This document shows positions 32,402 to 40,084 of a stretch of 64,000 bases of DNA, piece by piece (within the stretch, counting starts at the first letter, position 1; each line of letters starts with the position of its first letter). This stretch comes from a virus: positions 1 to 64,000 of the IMG/VR virus record IMGVR_UViG_3300033143_003083; one strand, written 5' to 3'. Made by a program: the position numbers and the translations under genes. Below the pieces are notes generated by a model. That model searched no databases. It had not been told where the DNA came from and was given only the letters and a program-made list of their open reading frames with translations.

Positions 32402-32574
32402 AGGTCTATCAACCATTTAACGAAGACCACACATAATCCAACTACACCAGTAATAATCATGGTTGATAATATGCCTATTTTAAACAGCAGACCAAAAAAA
32501 ACCATACCACCTGATACTGCTGCTACTGCTAACATTGGATTTTCACCAGCGTACTTCTTAATTTTTTCCCACAT
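32398..32574 (-). CDS. Small two-TM membrane protein, tandem paralogue B, 58 aa
   Basis: Starts MWEKIKKYAGENPMLAVA at 32574 and ends VVFVKWLIDL with TGA at 32398. Two TM segments as in its neighbour. It overlaps the upstream zinc-ribbon-like gene by 17 bp. Function unknown. Confidence 0.6.
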   Translation of the reverse strand: MWEKIKKYAGENPMLAVAAVSGGMVFFGLLFKIGILSTMIITGVVGLCVVFVKWLIDL

Positions 32575-32755
32575 TTTTATTTTCCTCTATTAAATCATCA
32601 ATAATTTTTTCAACACTTAGTTTACCATTGCCACCCTGACACCAACAAGTAGTGCAGGTGAATTGGTCATCGTAAATACATCCACAATCAGGACAATCAA
32701 CAGTGACCCCATCAAAGCAATCTTCTTCTTTTAACCTGTCGATTAATGAACCCAT
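32558..32755 (-). CDS. Zinc-ribbon-like small protein
   Basis: 65 residues. CPDCGC (about 21-26) and CTTCWC (about 34-39) give two CxxC knuckles of a zinc ribbon, flanked by acidic helices. Possible nucleic-acid or protein binder. Starts right after the cupin gene's stop. Confidence 0.6.
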   Translation of the reverse strand: MGSLIDRLKEEDCFDGVTVDCPDCGCIYDDQFTCTTCWCQGGNGKLSVEKIIDDLIEENKNVGKN

Positions 32756-33214
32756 TTACCTTTCCTCACAACTTGGATGACCATATCGACTAAAGAATCT
32801 TAATGGTCGCATAAATTTACCTTTGACAAAAAATCCCCAGTTCTGAATCTTCCGTCCACAGAACAAGAGTGTAATCGTACCATGCTTCGGGTTCCCCACA
32901 TAATGTGTATGATCTGCCTTACGGTATCTCACTGAACCAGTTGGCAGCAGTTCACAGTGTATGCCACCGTATTCGCCTATTGATGCCACATCAGTGTAAC
33001 CACCCCACAAAACGACTGTCAGGAAGTTAAACGCATGGTTGTGCATGTAACGCTTATCATCAGACCGATACCACTGATGTATTCTTATTGAGAAGAAGTA
33101 AAAGTTAAATACCCATCTTCTCATATAGGGACATTCTTTATTCCCTAACTTTTCATTCCATCTGATACCAAATGGCTTGATTCGTTTCTTGTCTGTATCA
33201 GCAGGATTAGACAT
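32756..33214 (-). CDS. Cupin-fold protein
   Basis: 152 residues. HNHAFNFLTVVLWGGYTDV (about 59-77), a beta region ending in RKADHTHYV (about 98-107), then TITLLFCGRKIQNWGFFV. The HxHxxxFxxxxLxGxY and H...TLxxxG spacing fits a small metal-binding cupin seen in phages and bacteria. Substrate unknown. The histidines remain intact, so an active site is likely. Confidence 0.55.
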   Translation of the reverse strand: MSNPADTDKKRIKPFGIRWNEKLGNKECPYMRRWVFNFYFFSIRIHQWYRSDDKRYMHNHAFNFLTVVLWGGYTDVASIGEYGGIHCELLPTGSVRYRKADHTHYVGNPKHGTITLLFCGRKIQNWGFFVKGKFMRPLRFFSRYGHPSCEER

Positions 33215-33217
33215 GAT

Positions 33218-33361
33218 TTATTTCTTACGTTTCTTAAAATACAGACCAGTAAGATAACCAGCAATGCCGATCACTATCATCAACACAACAAACAAATCTG
33301 TTGCCATACTGAAATCAATACCGAAAATTGTTTTACCTATTTCTGTTTTACTTTCCATCAT
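33218..33361 (-). CDS. Short single-TM protein
   Basis: 47 residues from the tandem ATGs at 33361/33358 behind GAGGAAAG; upstream in-frame codons run into the tRNA-like gene. Acidic/polar N-terminus, one TM helix at about 19-40 (TDLFVVLMIVIGIAGYLTG) and a KKRKK cytoplasmic tail. Function unknown. Confidence 0.5.
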   Translation of the reverse strand: MMESKTEIGKTIFGIDFSMATDLFVVLMIVIGIAGYLTGLYFKKRKK

Positions 33362-33378
33362 ACTTTCCTCTTTAAATT

Positions 33379-33503
33379 TGGTCGCGGGGGGTCGCATCGA
33401 ACAACCAACCTTCCTCATGTTAAACTCAGGTACACGTCTGCACTAACAGTACTAGCAACCGTCTGAGTCCTCAAGGACGCTCTGCCAATTGAGCTACCCC
33501 GCG
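33379..33503 (-). tRNA. tRNA-like gene with 56-nt anticodon loop (possible intron)
   Basis: 125 nt with encoded CCA. Canonical parts: acceptor CGCGGGG/CCCCGCG (7 bp), positions 8-9 TA, D-arm GCTC-AATTGGCA-GAGC, T-arm GGTTG-TTCGATG-CGACC (one wobble), 5-nt variable region AGGTT, and a 5-bp anticodon stem TCCTT/GAGGA. The loop closed by that stem spans 33417-33472 (56 nt, against the normal 7). It contains an internal GACTCAG/CTGAGTT helix. No anticodon can be assigned; the loop does not begin with a U33-compatible sequence. It is either an interrupted tRNA or a tRNA-like RNA with another role. Confidence 0.65.
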
Positions 33504-33522
33504 TTATCAATAGTGTAACACA

Positions 33523-33897
33523 TCAATCAGAATTTTGCCACATCATCATATCACGTATAACCGTAATGTTGTTTGGATTATGTCGGTAATCTTCAGGATG
33601 CATAATGAAATACAACCATGCAGGTTCATCTACATCAACCAATGAAATTTCTTTACGTTCATAGAAACTACCATTACTTTCAATCAAATCAAGTGTGGCT
33701 AATACATTATCATTAACTTCATATACTTCACCAAAGATATGTCCGGTGTCTATAGATTCAACCACAGCAGGAAAAGCACCCAATGAAAACATATGATACT
33801 TTTCTCTGGTGATAGTTTTTACAATCAGCTTACTATCATACAAATGATGATGATTAGGAAATCCCTTCATCAAAGAACCATATACAAAAATTTTCAT
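33523..33897 (-). CDS. Gamma-glutamylcyclotransferase-like protein
   Basis: 124 residues from the ATG at 33897 (MKIFVYGSLMKGFPNHHHL). YGSL at residues 6-9 is the substrate-binding loop of the GGCT/AIG2-like family, and LDLIESNGSFYERKEI (about 77-92) supplies the catalytic Glu and closing strand. Expected reaction: release of 5-oxoproline from gamma-glutamyl compounds or a related cyclotransfer. Follows the upstream stop by one base. Confidence 0.65.
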   Translation of the reverse strand: MKIFVYGSLMKGFPNHHHLYDSKLIVKTITREKYHMFSLGAFPAVVESIDTGHIFGEVYEVNDNVLATLDLIESNGSFYERKEISLVDVDEPAWLYFIMHPEDYRHNPNNITVIRDMMMWQNSD

Positions 33898-33898
33898 A

Positions 33899-34291
33899 TC
33901 ATAACTCCACGAATGCTTGGTATTCTTCACTGAAGAAGTGTTGATGGTTTCTTACAATAACAGATCCAAGACTGTACAAGTTAATCAGAAATTCAGTCAT
34001 ATCATCTTCTTTCAATCTACTCTGTGAATAACCTATTCTTTGATTAAATTCTATGCTATGACCAAAACGAGTTTTTATATAATTAGCTAAACAGAATTCT
34101 GATAACTCTTTAAACAGGGGTCTGTTATCAGCATATGTAATAGTCTGTGATATCACCACATACATTAAAGTTCTGAAACCATAATCATCACTATAACTTA
34201 AACGCTTGTGAAGTTTTTCAAACAAATCTTTGCTGCCATGCTTATCAGCCAGAACAATTATTTGTTTGATTTCTAATTCAATGAATGGCAT
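33899..34291 (-). CDS. Helical hypothetical protein
   Basis: 130 residues from the ATG at 34291 (MPFIELEIKQII), in a TAATG overlap with the upstream gene. All-helical pattern: LFEKLHKRLSYSDDYGFRT, LFKELSEFCLANYIKTRFG. Not recognised. Confidence 0.5.
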   Translation of the reverse strand: MPFIELEIKQIIVLADKHGSKDLFEKLHKRLSYSDDYGFRTLMYVVISQTITYADNRPLFKELSEFCLANYIKTRFGHSIEFNQRIGYSQSRLKEDDMTEFLINLYSLGSVIVRNHQHFFSEEYQAFVEL

Positions 34292-34905
34292 TAAAGAAGT
34301 ACCCAATCAAAGGTTGGGAATATACATTTACTATTCCATACAAGTACATCCCACATATGACATTGTGGTTCATATAACCCATGTGCATAATCACTGCGTG
34401 AATCAGAAGAATCATATCCACCACTCACATATATTTCGTCAATGTTATAACCTGCTTTTAAATTTGTTTCAATGATGCTGAGTAAATCAGATTTCGTTCC
34501 TTCCCAATTTGTCTCACCACAACGTTCACCCTCAAACATAAAGATCACTTCAGTTTCGCGTCTGAAAATAAAGCTGCTGATAGTTTCGAATGCACGTTCT
34601 TTTTTTATCTTATCGTTTAATTCTTTCATTGTGTTGTAGAACGGAAGGAAAGGTTTTTTGTTACCAAGTTGAACCACCTGAACATTAACAACAGCCTGTC
34701 CGGTAAATCCTTTCCAATGTGCAATAAGACGTTCGCGGGGGGTGTCAGTAGGATTACCTATCAGTTTATGAGTTGATCCAGTTTCCTGATCGGACAACAC
34801 ATATTCAACCACACGTTTGTTGTCTTCAACTACTGCAACAAGAATAGAACTTCCTTCTTGTGCTAATACTTGAGTATCAAGCACACGTGAGTTCAAAGTC
34901 TTCAT
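34291..34905 (-). CDS. Hypothetical protein, 204 aa
   Basis: MKTLNSRVLDTQVLAQEG start. Beta-rich N-terminal half and alpha/beta C-terminal half with IYVSGGYDSSDSRSD. No catalytic motif identified. Four-base overlap with the gene at 34902. Confidence 0.5.
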   Translation of the reverse strand: MKTLNSRVLDTQVLAQEGSSILVAVVEDNKRVVEYVLSDQETGSTHKLIGNPTDTPRERLIAHWKGFTGQAVVNVQVVQLGNKKPFLPFYNTMKELNDKIKKERAFETISSFIFRRETEVIFMFEGERCGETNWEGTKSDLLSIIETNLKAGYNIDEIYVSGGYDSSDSRSDYAHGLYEPQCHMWDVLVWNSKCIFPTFDWVLL

Positions 34906-35282
34906 AATGCATTCCTCGCAACAATGTCATCTTTGATCATTTGAATTTGACCTGCTTTAGTGGCAGGATATCCACGTGTCTTCATTTCGCGTTTGATTAA
35001 TGCAGAAGGATGAAACCAACCTTTAGATTCCATAGCAGCTAATGGAGAAGATTCTTTTTCTAACTTGAAGTATTCTTCTTGAGTGAAATTTTTAACCATG
35101 AAGTTAACCCAAGTCTTCCAAGGTTTACTACCATACTTAAAACGTGCTATGAATTTCATATCAGTATTTGAAAGGTAACGGTATCCAGACTCAGATTCAG
35201 TGAACCCGTTTGGTTGATACATCAGATACATACCATCCCAATTGAAGTGTTCTTTTACAAAAGATGTTGCTTGGTTTTCCAT
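34902..35282 (-). CDS. Hypothetical protein downstream of an early promoter
   Basis: 126 residues: MENQATSFVKEHFNWDGM start. Aromatic-rich middle (FKYGSKPWKTWVNFMVKNF) and basic C-terminal helix. First gene after the promoter at 35306, so probably immediate-early. Function unknown. Confidence 0.55.
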   Translation of the reverse strand: MENQATSFVKEHFNWDGMYLMYQPNGFTESESGYRYLSNTDMKFIARFKYGSKPWKTWVNFMVKNFTQEEYFKLEKESSPLAAMESKGWFHPSALIKREMKTRGYPATKAGQIQMIKDDIVARNAL

Positions 35283-35305
35283 GACTTTTCCCCTAAGTTT
35301 TCAGT

Positions 35306-35334
35306 ATTATAGATTGAAAACTTAGGGATGTCAA
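35306..35334 (-). promoter_or_regulatory. Early sigma70-type promoter
   Basis: Minus strand TTGACA-17-TATAAT, both hexamers perfect, with AAGTTTTCAATC before the -10 as in the promoters at 17867 and 28358. Confidence 0.85.
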
Positions 35335-35343
35335 GTTATCAAT

Positions 35344-35586
35344 CTATTTCTTTGGATAGCAAGCCACACCACTACTTTTAGTACCTGCGACAAATACACA
35401 TGTGATGTTTTTGTTGTCTTTTGGTGTCCATTCGTAGACACGTGGACTGTTGCCACTGGTGTTCAACTTATATTCGTGTTTTGGTTCAACTGACTCTTTA
35501 CCCATTCCAGATAAAGTGTTCCAACCAAGTGCTGATGCGCTTAAGGGTAGCATCATTATTGCCCCAATTACTAATAACTTTTTCAT
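35344..35586 (-). CDS. Exported small protein
   Basis: 80 residues. Signal peptide MKKLLVIGAIMMLPLSASA with probable cleavage before LGW. The mature domain of about 61 residues has two cysteines (TCVFV, VACYPKK) likely to form a periplasmic disulfide. Starts at the stop of thyX. Function unknown. Confidence 0.6.
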   Translation of the reverse strand: MKKLLVIGAIMMLPLSASALGWNTLSGMGKESVEPKHEYKLNTSGNSPRVYEWTPKDNKNITCVFVAGTKSSGVACYPKK

Positions 35587-36305
35587 TACTTAAACTCCTT
35601 ATAACTATCTTTAAGAACTTTCCACGAGGTAGGCCATATCTCACTGAGCATTTCGTCAATGGCATTAGCATACACCCGTATTTCGTATTGTGCGTCCTGA
35701 GACTCCCTGAGAACCCAGAATCCGAACCAATTGCGTAATGATGCAGTTGCATACATTTCAGAGTAATTGCCCACAGGGATTACTACACGAGCCTGTTCAC
35801 GACACACTCCCAGCGATTGCAGGTCATGATATGATTTCAGTGCATGTTCATATGCAGATTTAAGACATGCATTTGCTTTCCACTTAAGATGTTCTTCTAT
35901 ATTACCGGAACTTGATTGCTTGTCTCTGGATGCCTGTTGTCTCCATTCTTCCGGTACAAAAAATTTACCTACAGGATCATCAGTGTATCGCATACTCATT
36001 TCATTGTATGCTTGTGTACGGTGTCTATGCCATTCTCTGAATACGAATAGTGGAGCAACAACCCTGAAGGTTGCCGATTGATGTTCGAATGGGGTCATGT
36101 GTCGATGGTCTGCTAAGAAACGCATCAGCTTTGTGTCAGCAGATTCCGTATCACCTGTCTTACCGGATTGTGCATGACTTACTCTGGCAGCAAGTGCTGG
36201 CATTTGATCTGCTGAAAACTTCTCACTGTGTACTTGTGTACTGGCAATTAGTTCAATTACTGAATATGGATCTTGTTCTCCATATGGTTTTAAAATTTTA
36301 CTCAC
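35586..36305 (-). CDS. thyX: Flavin-dependent thymidylate synthase ThyX
   Basis: 239 residues with a GTG start at 36305 behind AAGGAG. The ThyX signature RHRTQAYNEMSMRY (about 94-107) is intact (RHRxxxxNExSxRY, with Ala at the usual Ser). ACLKSAYEHALKSYHDL and REQARVVIPVG are the usual following helices. It makes dTMP from dUMP using methylene-tetrahydrofolate, FAD and NADPH, complementing the nrdAB genes at 44-48 kb. An intrinsic terminator precedes it, so it probably has its own promoter or read-through control. Confidence 0.95.
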   Translation of the reverse strand: MSKILKPYGEQDPYSVIELIASTQVHSEKFSADQMPALAARVSHAQSGKTGDTESADTKLMRFLADHRHMTPFEHQSATFRVVAPLFVFREWHRHRTQAYNEMSMRYTDDPVGKFFVPEEWRQQASRDKQSSSGNIEEHLKWKANACLKSAYEHALKSYHDLQSLGVCREQARVVIPVGNYSEMYATASLRNWFGFWVLRESQDAQYEIRVYANAIDEMLSEIWPTSWKVLKDSYKEFK

Positions 36306-36320
36306 TTAGTATATCTCCTT

Positions 36321-36358
36321 AAAAAATCGTTCTACCACCATAAAAAGCATGATAGAAC
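36321..36358 (-). terminator. Intrinsic terminator upstream of thyX
   Basis: Minus strand: GTTCTATCA and TGGTAGAAC arms (9 bp with one wobble) around a 12-nt loop, then CGATTTTTT. It follows the 85-residue gene. Confidence 0.65.
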
Positions 36359-36382
36359 TATTCATTAACCGTCAGCTTTATT

Positions 36383-36640
36383 CTAGTCTGACCGTTCAAT
36401 CATCCATACACGATAACCACCATCAAGTGTTCGTGTTGCTATGGTATGTTTTTTTGTTGCGGCATATGCTAATAGACCTGCACGATAAGCAGTGGTGTCT
36501 GCTCGATTGCCATTATTAACCTTAATAAAAAATGAGTCTCCATTTTTCATATCATCAATAATACCATAACGATCTTTTGCTATGGTTTTTCTTGGTGGCA
36601 TTGCCACGTTTTGCTCTAGCTGTATTTGCTCTTGGTACAT
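36383..36640 (-). CDS. Small hypothetical protein
   Basis: 85 residues behind AAAGGAGAG. Pattern of a compact alpha/beta domain: GDSFFIKVNNGNRADTTAYR, LLAYAATKKHTIATRTLDGG, VWMIERSD. A CTAAATAA element about 30 nt upstream may be a weak late box. Not recognised. Confidence 0.55.
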   Translation of the reverse strand: MYQEQIQLEQNVAMPPRKTIAKDRYGIIDDMKNGDSFFIKVNNGNRADTTAYRAGLLAYAATKKHTIATRTLDGGYRVWMIERSD

Positions 36641-36670
36641 TTTACTACTCTCCTTTGTTAAAAATTTTAT

Positions 36671-37144
36671 TTAGTGTATCTCTTTACCCGTAGTATAAAA
36701 CACATTTTTCATTTCATCAACCATCATTGACATGGAACGAGTCATATCATCATACACCAATTCATCAACAAAATAAACATCATCTTTCGCCACTTCAAAA
36801 TATATATCATATGGTACATCAATGTATATGATTTCTTGGAAGAAATCTGGATCATGATGGAGTACATCATTCCATAATGAGAAATCATTGTGTAGTCCAT
36901 ATAACATGGGGTTAATGAATGTACCCCCCTTCCTTATCATGGTGTATTGATGTGTTGACACCCCATTGAAAAATTCTTCGTTGAGTGATTCAGGATCATT
37001 CTTTAATATCTCTGGTATAACAATATCTCCAAAAAATTCCCAACTCTTATGACCAACTTTGGCATTGATAAACTTCTTCATAATTGGTTTATCTAAATGG
37101 TGTGCAATGTGACTGTTAACATATATCAAAATTTTAGGTTTCAT
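36671..37144 (-). CDS. Hypothetical protein, 157 aa
   Basis: MKPKILIYVNSHIAHHLDKP start, overlapping the helicase stop by four bases. Acidic C-terminal half with aromatic strands. Not recognised; position after the helicase suggests early/middle expression. Confidence 0.5.
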   Translation of the reverse strand: MKPKILIYVNSHIAHHLDKPIMKKFINAKVGHKSWEFFGDIVIPEILKNDPESLNEEFFNGVSTHQYTMIRKGGTFINPMLYGLHNDFSLWNDVLHHDPDFFQEIIYIDVPYDIYFEVAKDDVYFVDELVYDDMTRSMSMMVDEMKNVFYTTGKEIH

Positions 37145-38454
37145 TTTTTCTTCTTTTTATCGAGTATATCTTTAAGTTTCTCACTGCTTCCACTTTTGCT
37201 AACTGGATTAGTTTTACTTAATTTCTTGTGTCCATGTAACTCACTTATCTTAAGTGTTTTACTGTCCCAATGCAACACAACAGGTTTAGTTGAAAATTCA
37301 CTGTTACGCATCTTCAATGCCTGAAGATGTATTTCGTTATTATCAATCTGTTCTTCATTACGGATGATTGCCCAGACAACATCACTTACATTAATCTTTG
37401 ATAGACCCCCTGCAATATGTGCATGACTCTTATGCTCTGTGTCAACGGAATCCCTGTTCAACTGACTTGCGCTAAACAAGAAAGCATTATAATCAACACC
37501 AATCTCTCTGAGTTCTTCGGTCTTTGCATCATCAACATCAAACGCATTACCGTTAACCTTTTCGTTAGTACCCATCCTATCAAGATAATCAACACAAATG
37601 AAATCAGGTTTGTAACCAAATTGTATTTCGTATTCTGTTAGGTATGCTCTGATGTCATTCGAATTACTTTTAACTGGCATCTTCTTAACATACAACTCAC
37701 CATATGTTGTTTCTTTGGTTGATAATATTTTAACGATGTCATCTATGGAATCATATACTTCTTTGGTGTTGACACCTGTTATGATGGAGTCCATACGTTT
37801 TGAGATCAGATCATCACCTAACTCCAATGATATAACAATACCATTTTTACCTACTTCTAACATGTTCTGTGCAACGTTCGCAAGCATAACAGACTTACCT
37901 GAACCGGATGCACCTGCAAACAACACAAGTTCACCACGTCTACATCCTTCAGTTATCATATCAATACTTGGATAACCGATGGGTGTGGTATCAACATGTA
38001 ATTGCATCTGCATCAGACGCATTGCAGGATCACCAAAATAATTGATACCCATATCCTTATCAATGGATATCATCAATGCATCACGTACCAAATTATTAAT
38101 CTTACCAAAGTCAGAACTATCTTCATTTTCACTGATGATATCTGACCCTTTGATTATTGCCATTCGCATAGCAGAAATCTGACAATGACTTTCAATTTCG
38201 TCAGTGATGTAATCCATTTCTGCACTGGTCAGTTCATGTTCGTCAATTTTAAATTCTGTTTCGGCATATACAATCTTAGCATCAGGTAAATCGTGATACT
38301 TGTGTACATAGTCCAAAGTAAATTTTATAACTGAATCAAGTGGTGTATCAAAGTACTCAGGCTTTAAAATACTACCACATTTGATGAAAAGTTCTTTACT
38401 GCATAATAGAAGTTCGACTAATAATTTTTCTTTTGCGTCTACTGTTTCTGACAA
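37141..38454 (-). CDS. gp41: Replicative DNA helicase, gp41/DnaB-like
   Basis: 437 residues with a TTG start at 38454 behind AAGGGG. Walker A GASGSGKS (about 180), GKNGIVISLELGDDL, Walker B PDFICVDYLDRM, sensor SASQLNRD, and an arginine-finger region near the C-terminus, as in hexameric DnaB/gp41 helicases. The N-terminal domain (about 1-150) is the primase-interaction collar. Works with the gp61-like primase at 40069. A lysine-rich tail (DILDKKKKK) ends the protein. Confidence 0.9.
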   Translation of the reverse strand: MSETVDAKEKLLVELLLCSKELFIKCGSILKPEYFDTPLDSVIKFTLDYVHKYHDLPDAKIVYAETEFKIDEHELTSAEMDYITDEIESHCQISAMRMAIIKGSDIISENEDSSDFGKINNLVRDALMISIDKDMGINYFGDPAMRLMQMQLHVDTTPIGYPSIDMITEGCRRGELVLFAGASGSGKSVMLANVAQNMLEVGKNGIVISLELGDDLISKRMDSIITGVNTKEVYDSIDDIVKILSTKETTYGELYVKKMPVKSNSNDIRAYLTEYEIQFGYKPDFICVDYLDRMGTNEKVNGNAFDVDDAKTEELREIGVDYNAFLFSASQLNRDSVDTEHKSHAHIAGGLSKINVSDVVWAIIRNEEQIDNNEIHLQALKMRNSEFSTKPVVLHWDSKTLKISELHGHKKLSKTNPVSKSGSSEKLKDILDKKKKK

Positions 38455-38464
38455 CCTTAACCCC

Positions 38465-38710
38465 TTATAATAATAATTTGAATCTTACATAATCTGTGTG
38501 TTCACTGATAGTTCGATGTGCATACATTCTCAATACATGTTTTGACAATTTACCACTGGTTGAACCATAATGTTCCAACGTATTTATATAGTAACGAGTT
38601 TTCATTTCATCTTCGAAGAACTTAACACATCTGTATTGTTCATCCCTAACGACATCAATGAACTCTGGATAGTCTCTATCTATAAAACGTTTTAATTTTT
38701 CTACTCTCAT
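38465..38710 (-). CDS. Small hypothetical protein
   Basis: 81 residues from the ATG at 38710 (MRVEKLKRFIDRDYPEF), an ATGA overlap with the WWML-like gene upstream. DRDYPEFIDVV recalls the YPEL motif of family W, and the end is RFKLLL. Possibly a divergent W relative. Confidence 0.5.
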   Translation of the reverse strand: MRVEKLKRFIDRDYPEFIDVVRDEQYRCVKFFEDEMKTRYYINTLEHYGSTSGKLSKHVLRMYAHRTISEHTDYVRFKLLL

Positions 38711-38979
38711 AATAACCAAAACTCCAACATGATTCCACCATTCTTTTGTATGTGCTTAAGTAACTCATTTAAAAATCCAAAATATGTATCATCATTCATA
38801 GATATTATATATTGGTTTGTGATTGGCGTATCAGAACGAAACCCGACTACTGTTGATAAATCAACAAGACTAACATTATGTTCCATATACATGTTATGGC
38901 TACCACATCGTTCGGTTAATGATGGGTACTCCCTGTACAACCTATCATTAAACTCCATCTTGGATTCAATTCGTTCCAT
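38707..38979 (-). CDS. Divergent family W small protein
   Basis: 90 residues from the ATG at 38979 (MERIESKMEFNDRLY) in a TAATG overlap. REYPSLTERCG near the N-terminus and a terminal KHIQKNGGIMLEFWLL parallel the YPEL and HxWWML landmarks of family W. Confidence 0.5.
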   Translation of the reverse strand: MERIESKMEFNDRLYREYPSLTERCGSHNMYMEHNVSLVDLSTVVGFRSDTPITNQYIISMNDDTYFGFLNELLKHIQKNGGIMLEFWLL

Positions 38980-39251
38980 TATAATAACCAAAAATCTATC
39001 ATATCTTCGTGTTCTTCTATATATGCGATCACACTCTTAAACCACTCAGAGGTTTCTTCGTCTGTGCGGGATAATATTTCTGTTGCAGTGACAGGAGGGA
39101 AATTGATAAATTTTAAGAACGAATATGTATACAATGCTCTGTATGTTACCCCCTTGTATACTTCACTGTTAGTAAAAATTTGAGCATCATATAAACGTTT
39201 CCACCTGCGCTCTATGGTTCTATTAAATTCAAATCCATCCATTTTGCCCAT
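38979..39251 (-). CDS. Divergent family W small protein
   Basis: 90 residues: MGKMDGFEFNRTIERRWKRL start and terminal WFKSVIAYIEEHEDMIDFWLL (last residues paralogous to family W). One-base overlap with Dam upstream. Function unknown. Confidence 0.5.
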   Translation of the reverse strand: MGKMDGFEFNRTIERRWKRLYDAQIFTNSEVYKGVTYRALYTYSFLKFINFPPVTATEILSRTDEETSEWFKSVIAYIEEHEDMIDFWLL

Positions 39252-40084
39252 CAGAAGTTAGTCAATAATACTTCCGTAACAGGGTAACGATTCTTTTTAG
39301 TTTGCCCGACACTATACCTGTGTTCTTTTGTGTGCATGTTTAAATCACCCCACAGTGTGTTAACATACTCATTAGTTTCACCATTCGCTTTATACCATGT
39401 CGATAACACCACACGTGCTTTTGTGTACTTTACAAATTCGTGGAGTTCACGTTCATCAGCGTCTGTCCAACTACCATAATAACCAGACTCACGATCAATG
39501 TATGGCGGATCAAGATATATTAGGTCTGATCCATTAACATTTTCAAACGCTTCTCTATAGTCCCCAGAACGGAATCCCCACATTTTGGTGATCTCTTTTG
39601 CGTCAACTATTTTCTTAACAAGTTGTTCACGATAAGATTCAGTTAATTTATTATCATTCTTACCATAGGGTACATTGAACTTGCCTTTCTTATTGAAACG
39701 CATCACACCATTGAAGCATGTATGATTAAGAAACAGTAATGTGTTTGGGTGGAAATTATCATTGAAATGATCTCTCATTTTATAATAGTATGCTTCACCA
39801 TATCTTTGAAGTTGTTCGTCATGACTTTTTAGTGTTGCAACAATACCTTCAACGAAATAAGAATTTTCATTCATCATTTCAAACATACGAATAACATGAG
39901 GGTTGATATCATTTACAACTGCCCACTTAGGTACAAGGTTAAGTGCAACAACACCACTACCCAAGAATGGTTCAATCCATTGTTGTACCGCAGGGTCAAA
40001 TTGTGCAACTTCCTTTATCCAAGGAATAAGTTTCAGTTTACTACCCTGATACTTTAGTGGTGATCTGATTACTTTGTCTTCCAT
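39251..40084 (-). CDS. dam: DNA adenine methylase, D12 class
   Basis: 277 residues. SPLKYQGSKLKLIPWI (AdoMet motif I), PFLGSGVVALNL, NDINPHVI (acidic AdoMet ligand), and DLIYLDPPYIDR, the DPPY catalytic motif of N6-adenine methyltransferases. Similar in length and order to T4 Dam. Probably modifies GATC-like sites in phage DNA against host restriction. Overlaps the primase gene by 16 bp. Confidence 0.9.
   Translation of the reverse strand: MEDKVIRSPLKYQGSKLKLIPWIKEVAQFDPAVQQWIEPFLGSGVVALNLVPKWAVVNDINPHVIRMFEMMNENSYFVEGIVATLKSHDEQLQRYGEAYYYKMRDHFNDNFHPNTLLFLNHTCFNGVMRFNKKGKFNVPYGKNDNKLTESYREQLVKKIVDAKEITKMWGFRSGDYREAFENVNGSDLIYLDPPYIDRESGYYGSWTDADERELHEFVKYTKARVVLSTWYKANGETNEYVNTLWGDLNMHTKEHRYSVGQTKKNRYPVTEVLLTNF

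Noticed and set aside
33379-33503. tmRNA
   Set aside because: Length and complete D- and T-arms fit a tRNA; there is no tag reading frame or pseudoknot-sized insertion.
33379-33503. Ordinary class II tRNA (Leu/Ser/Tyr) with a long variable arm
   Set aside because: The variable region is a normal 5 nt (AGGTT). The extra length lies between the anticodon-stem strands, and no 5-bp stem with a 7-nt loop forms directly after the D-arm.
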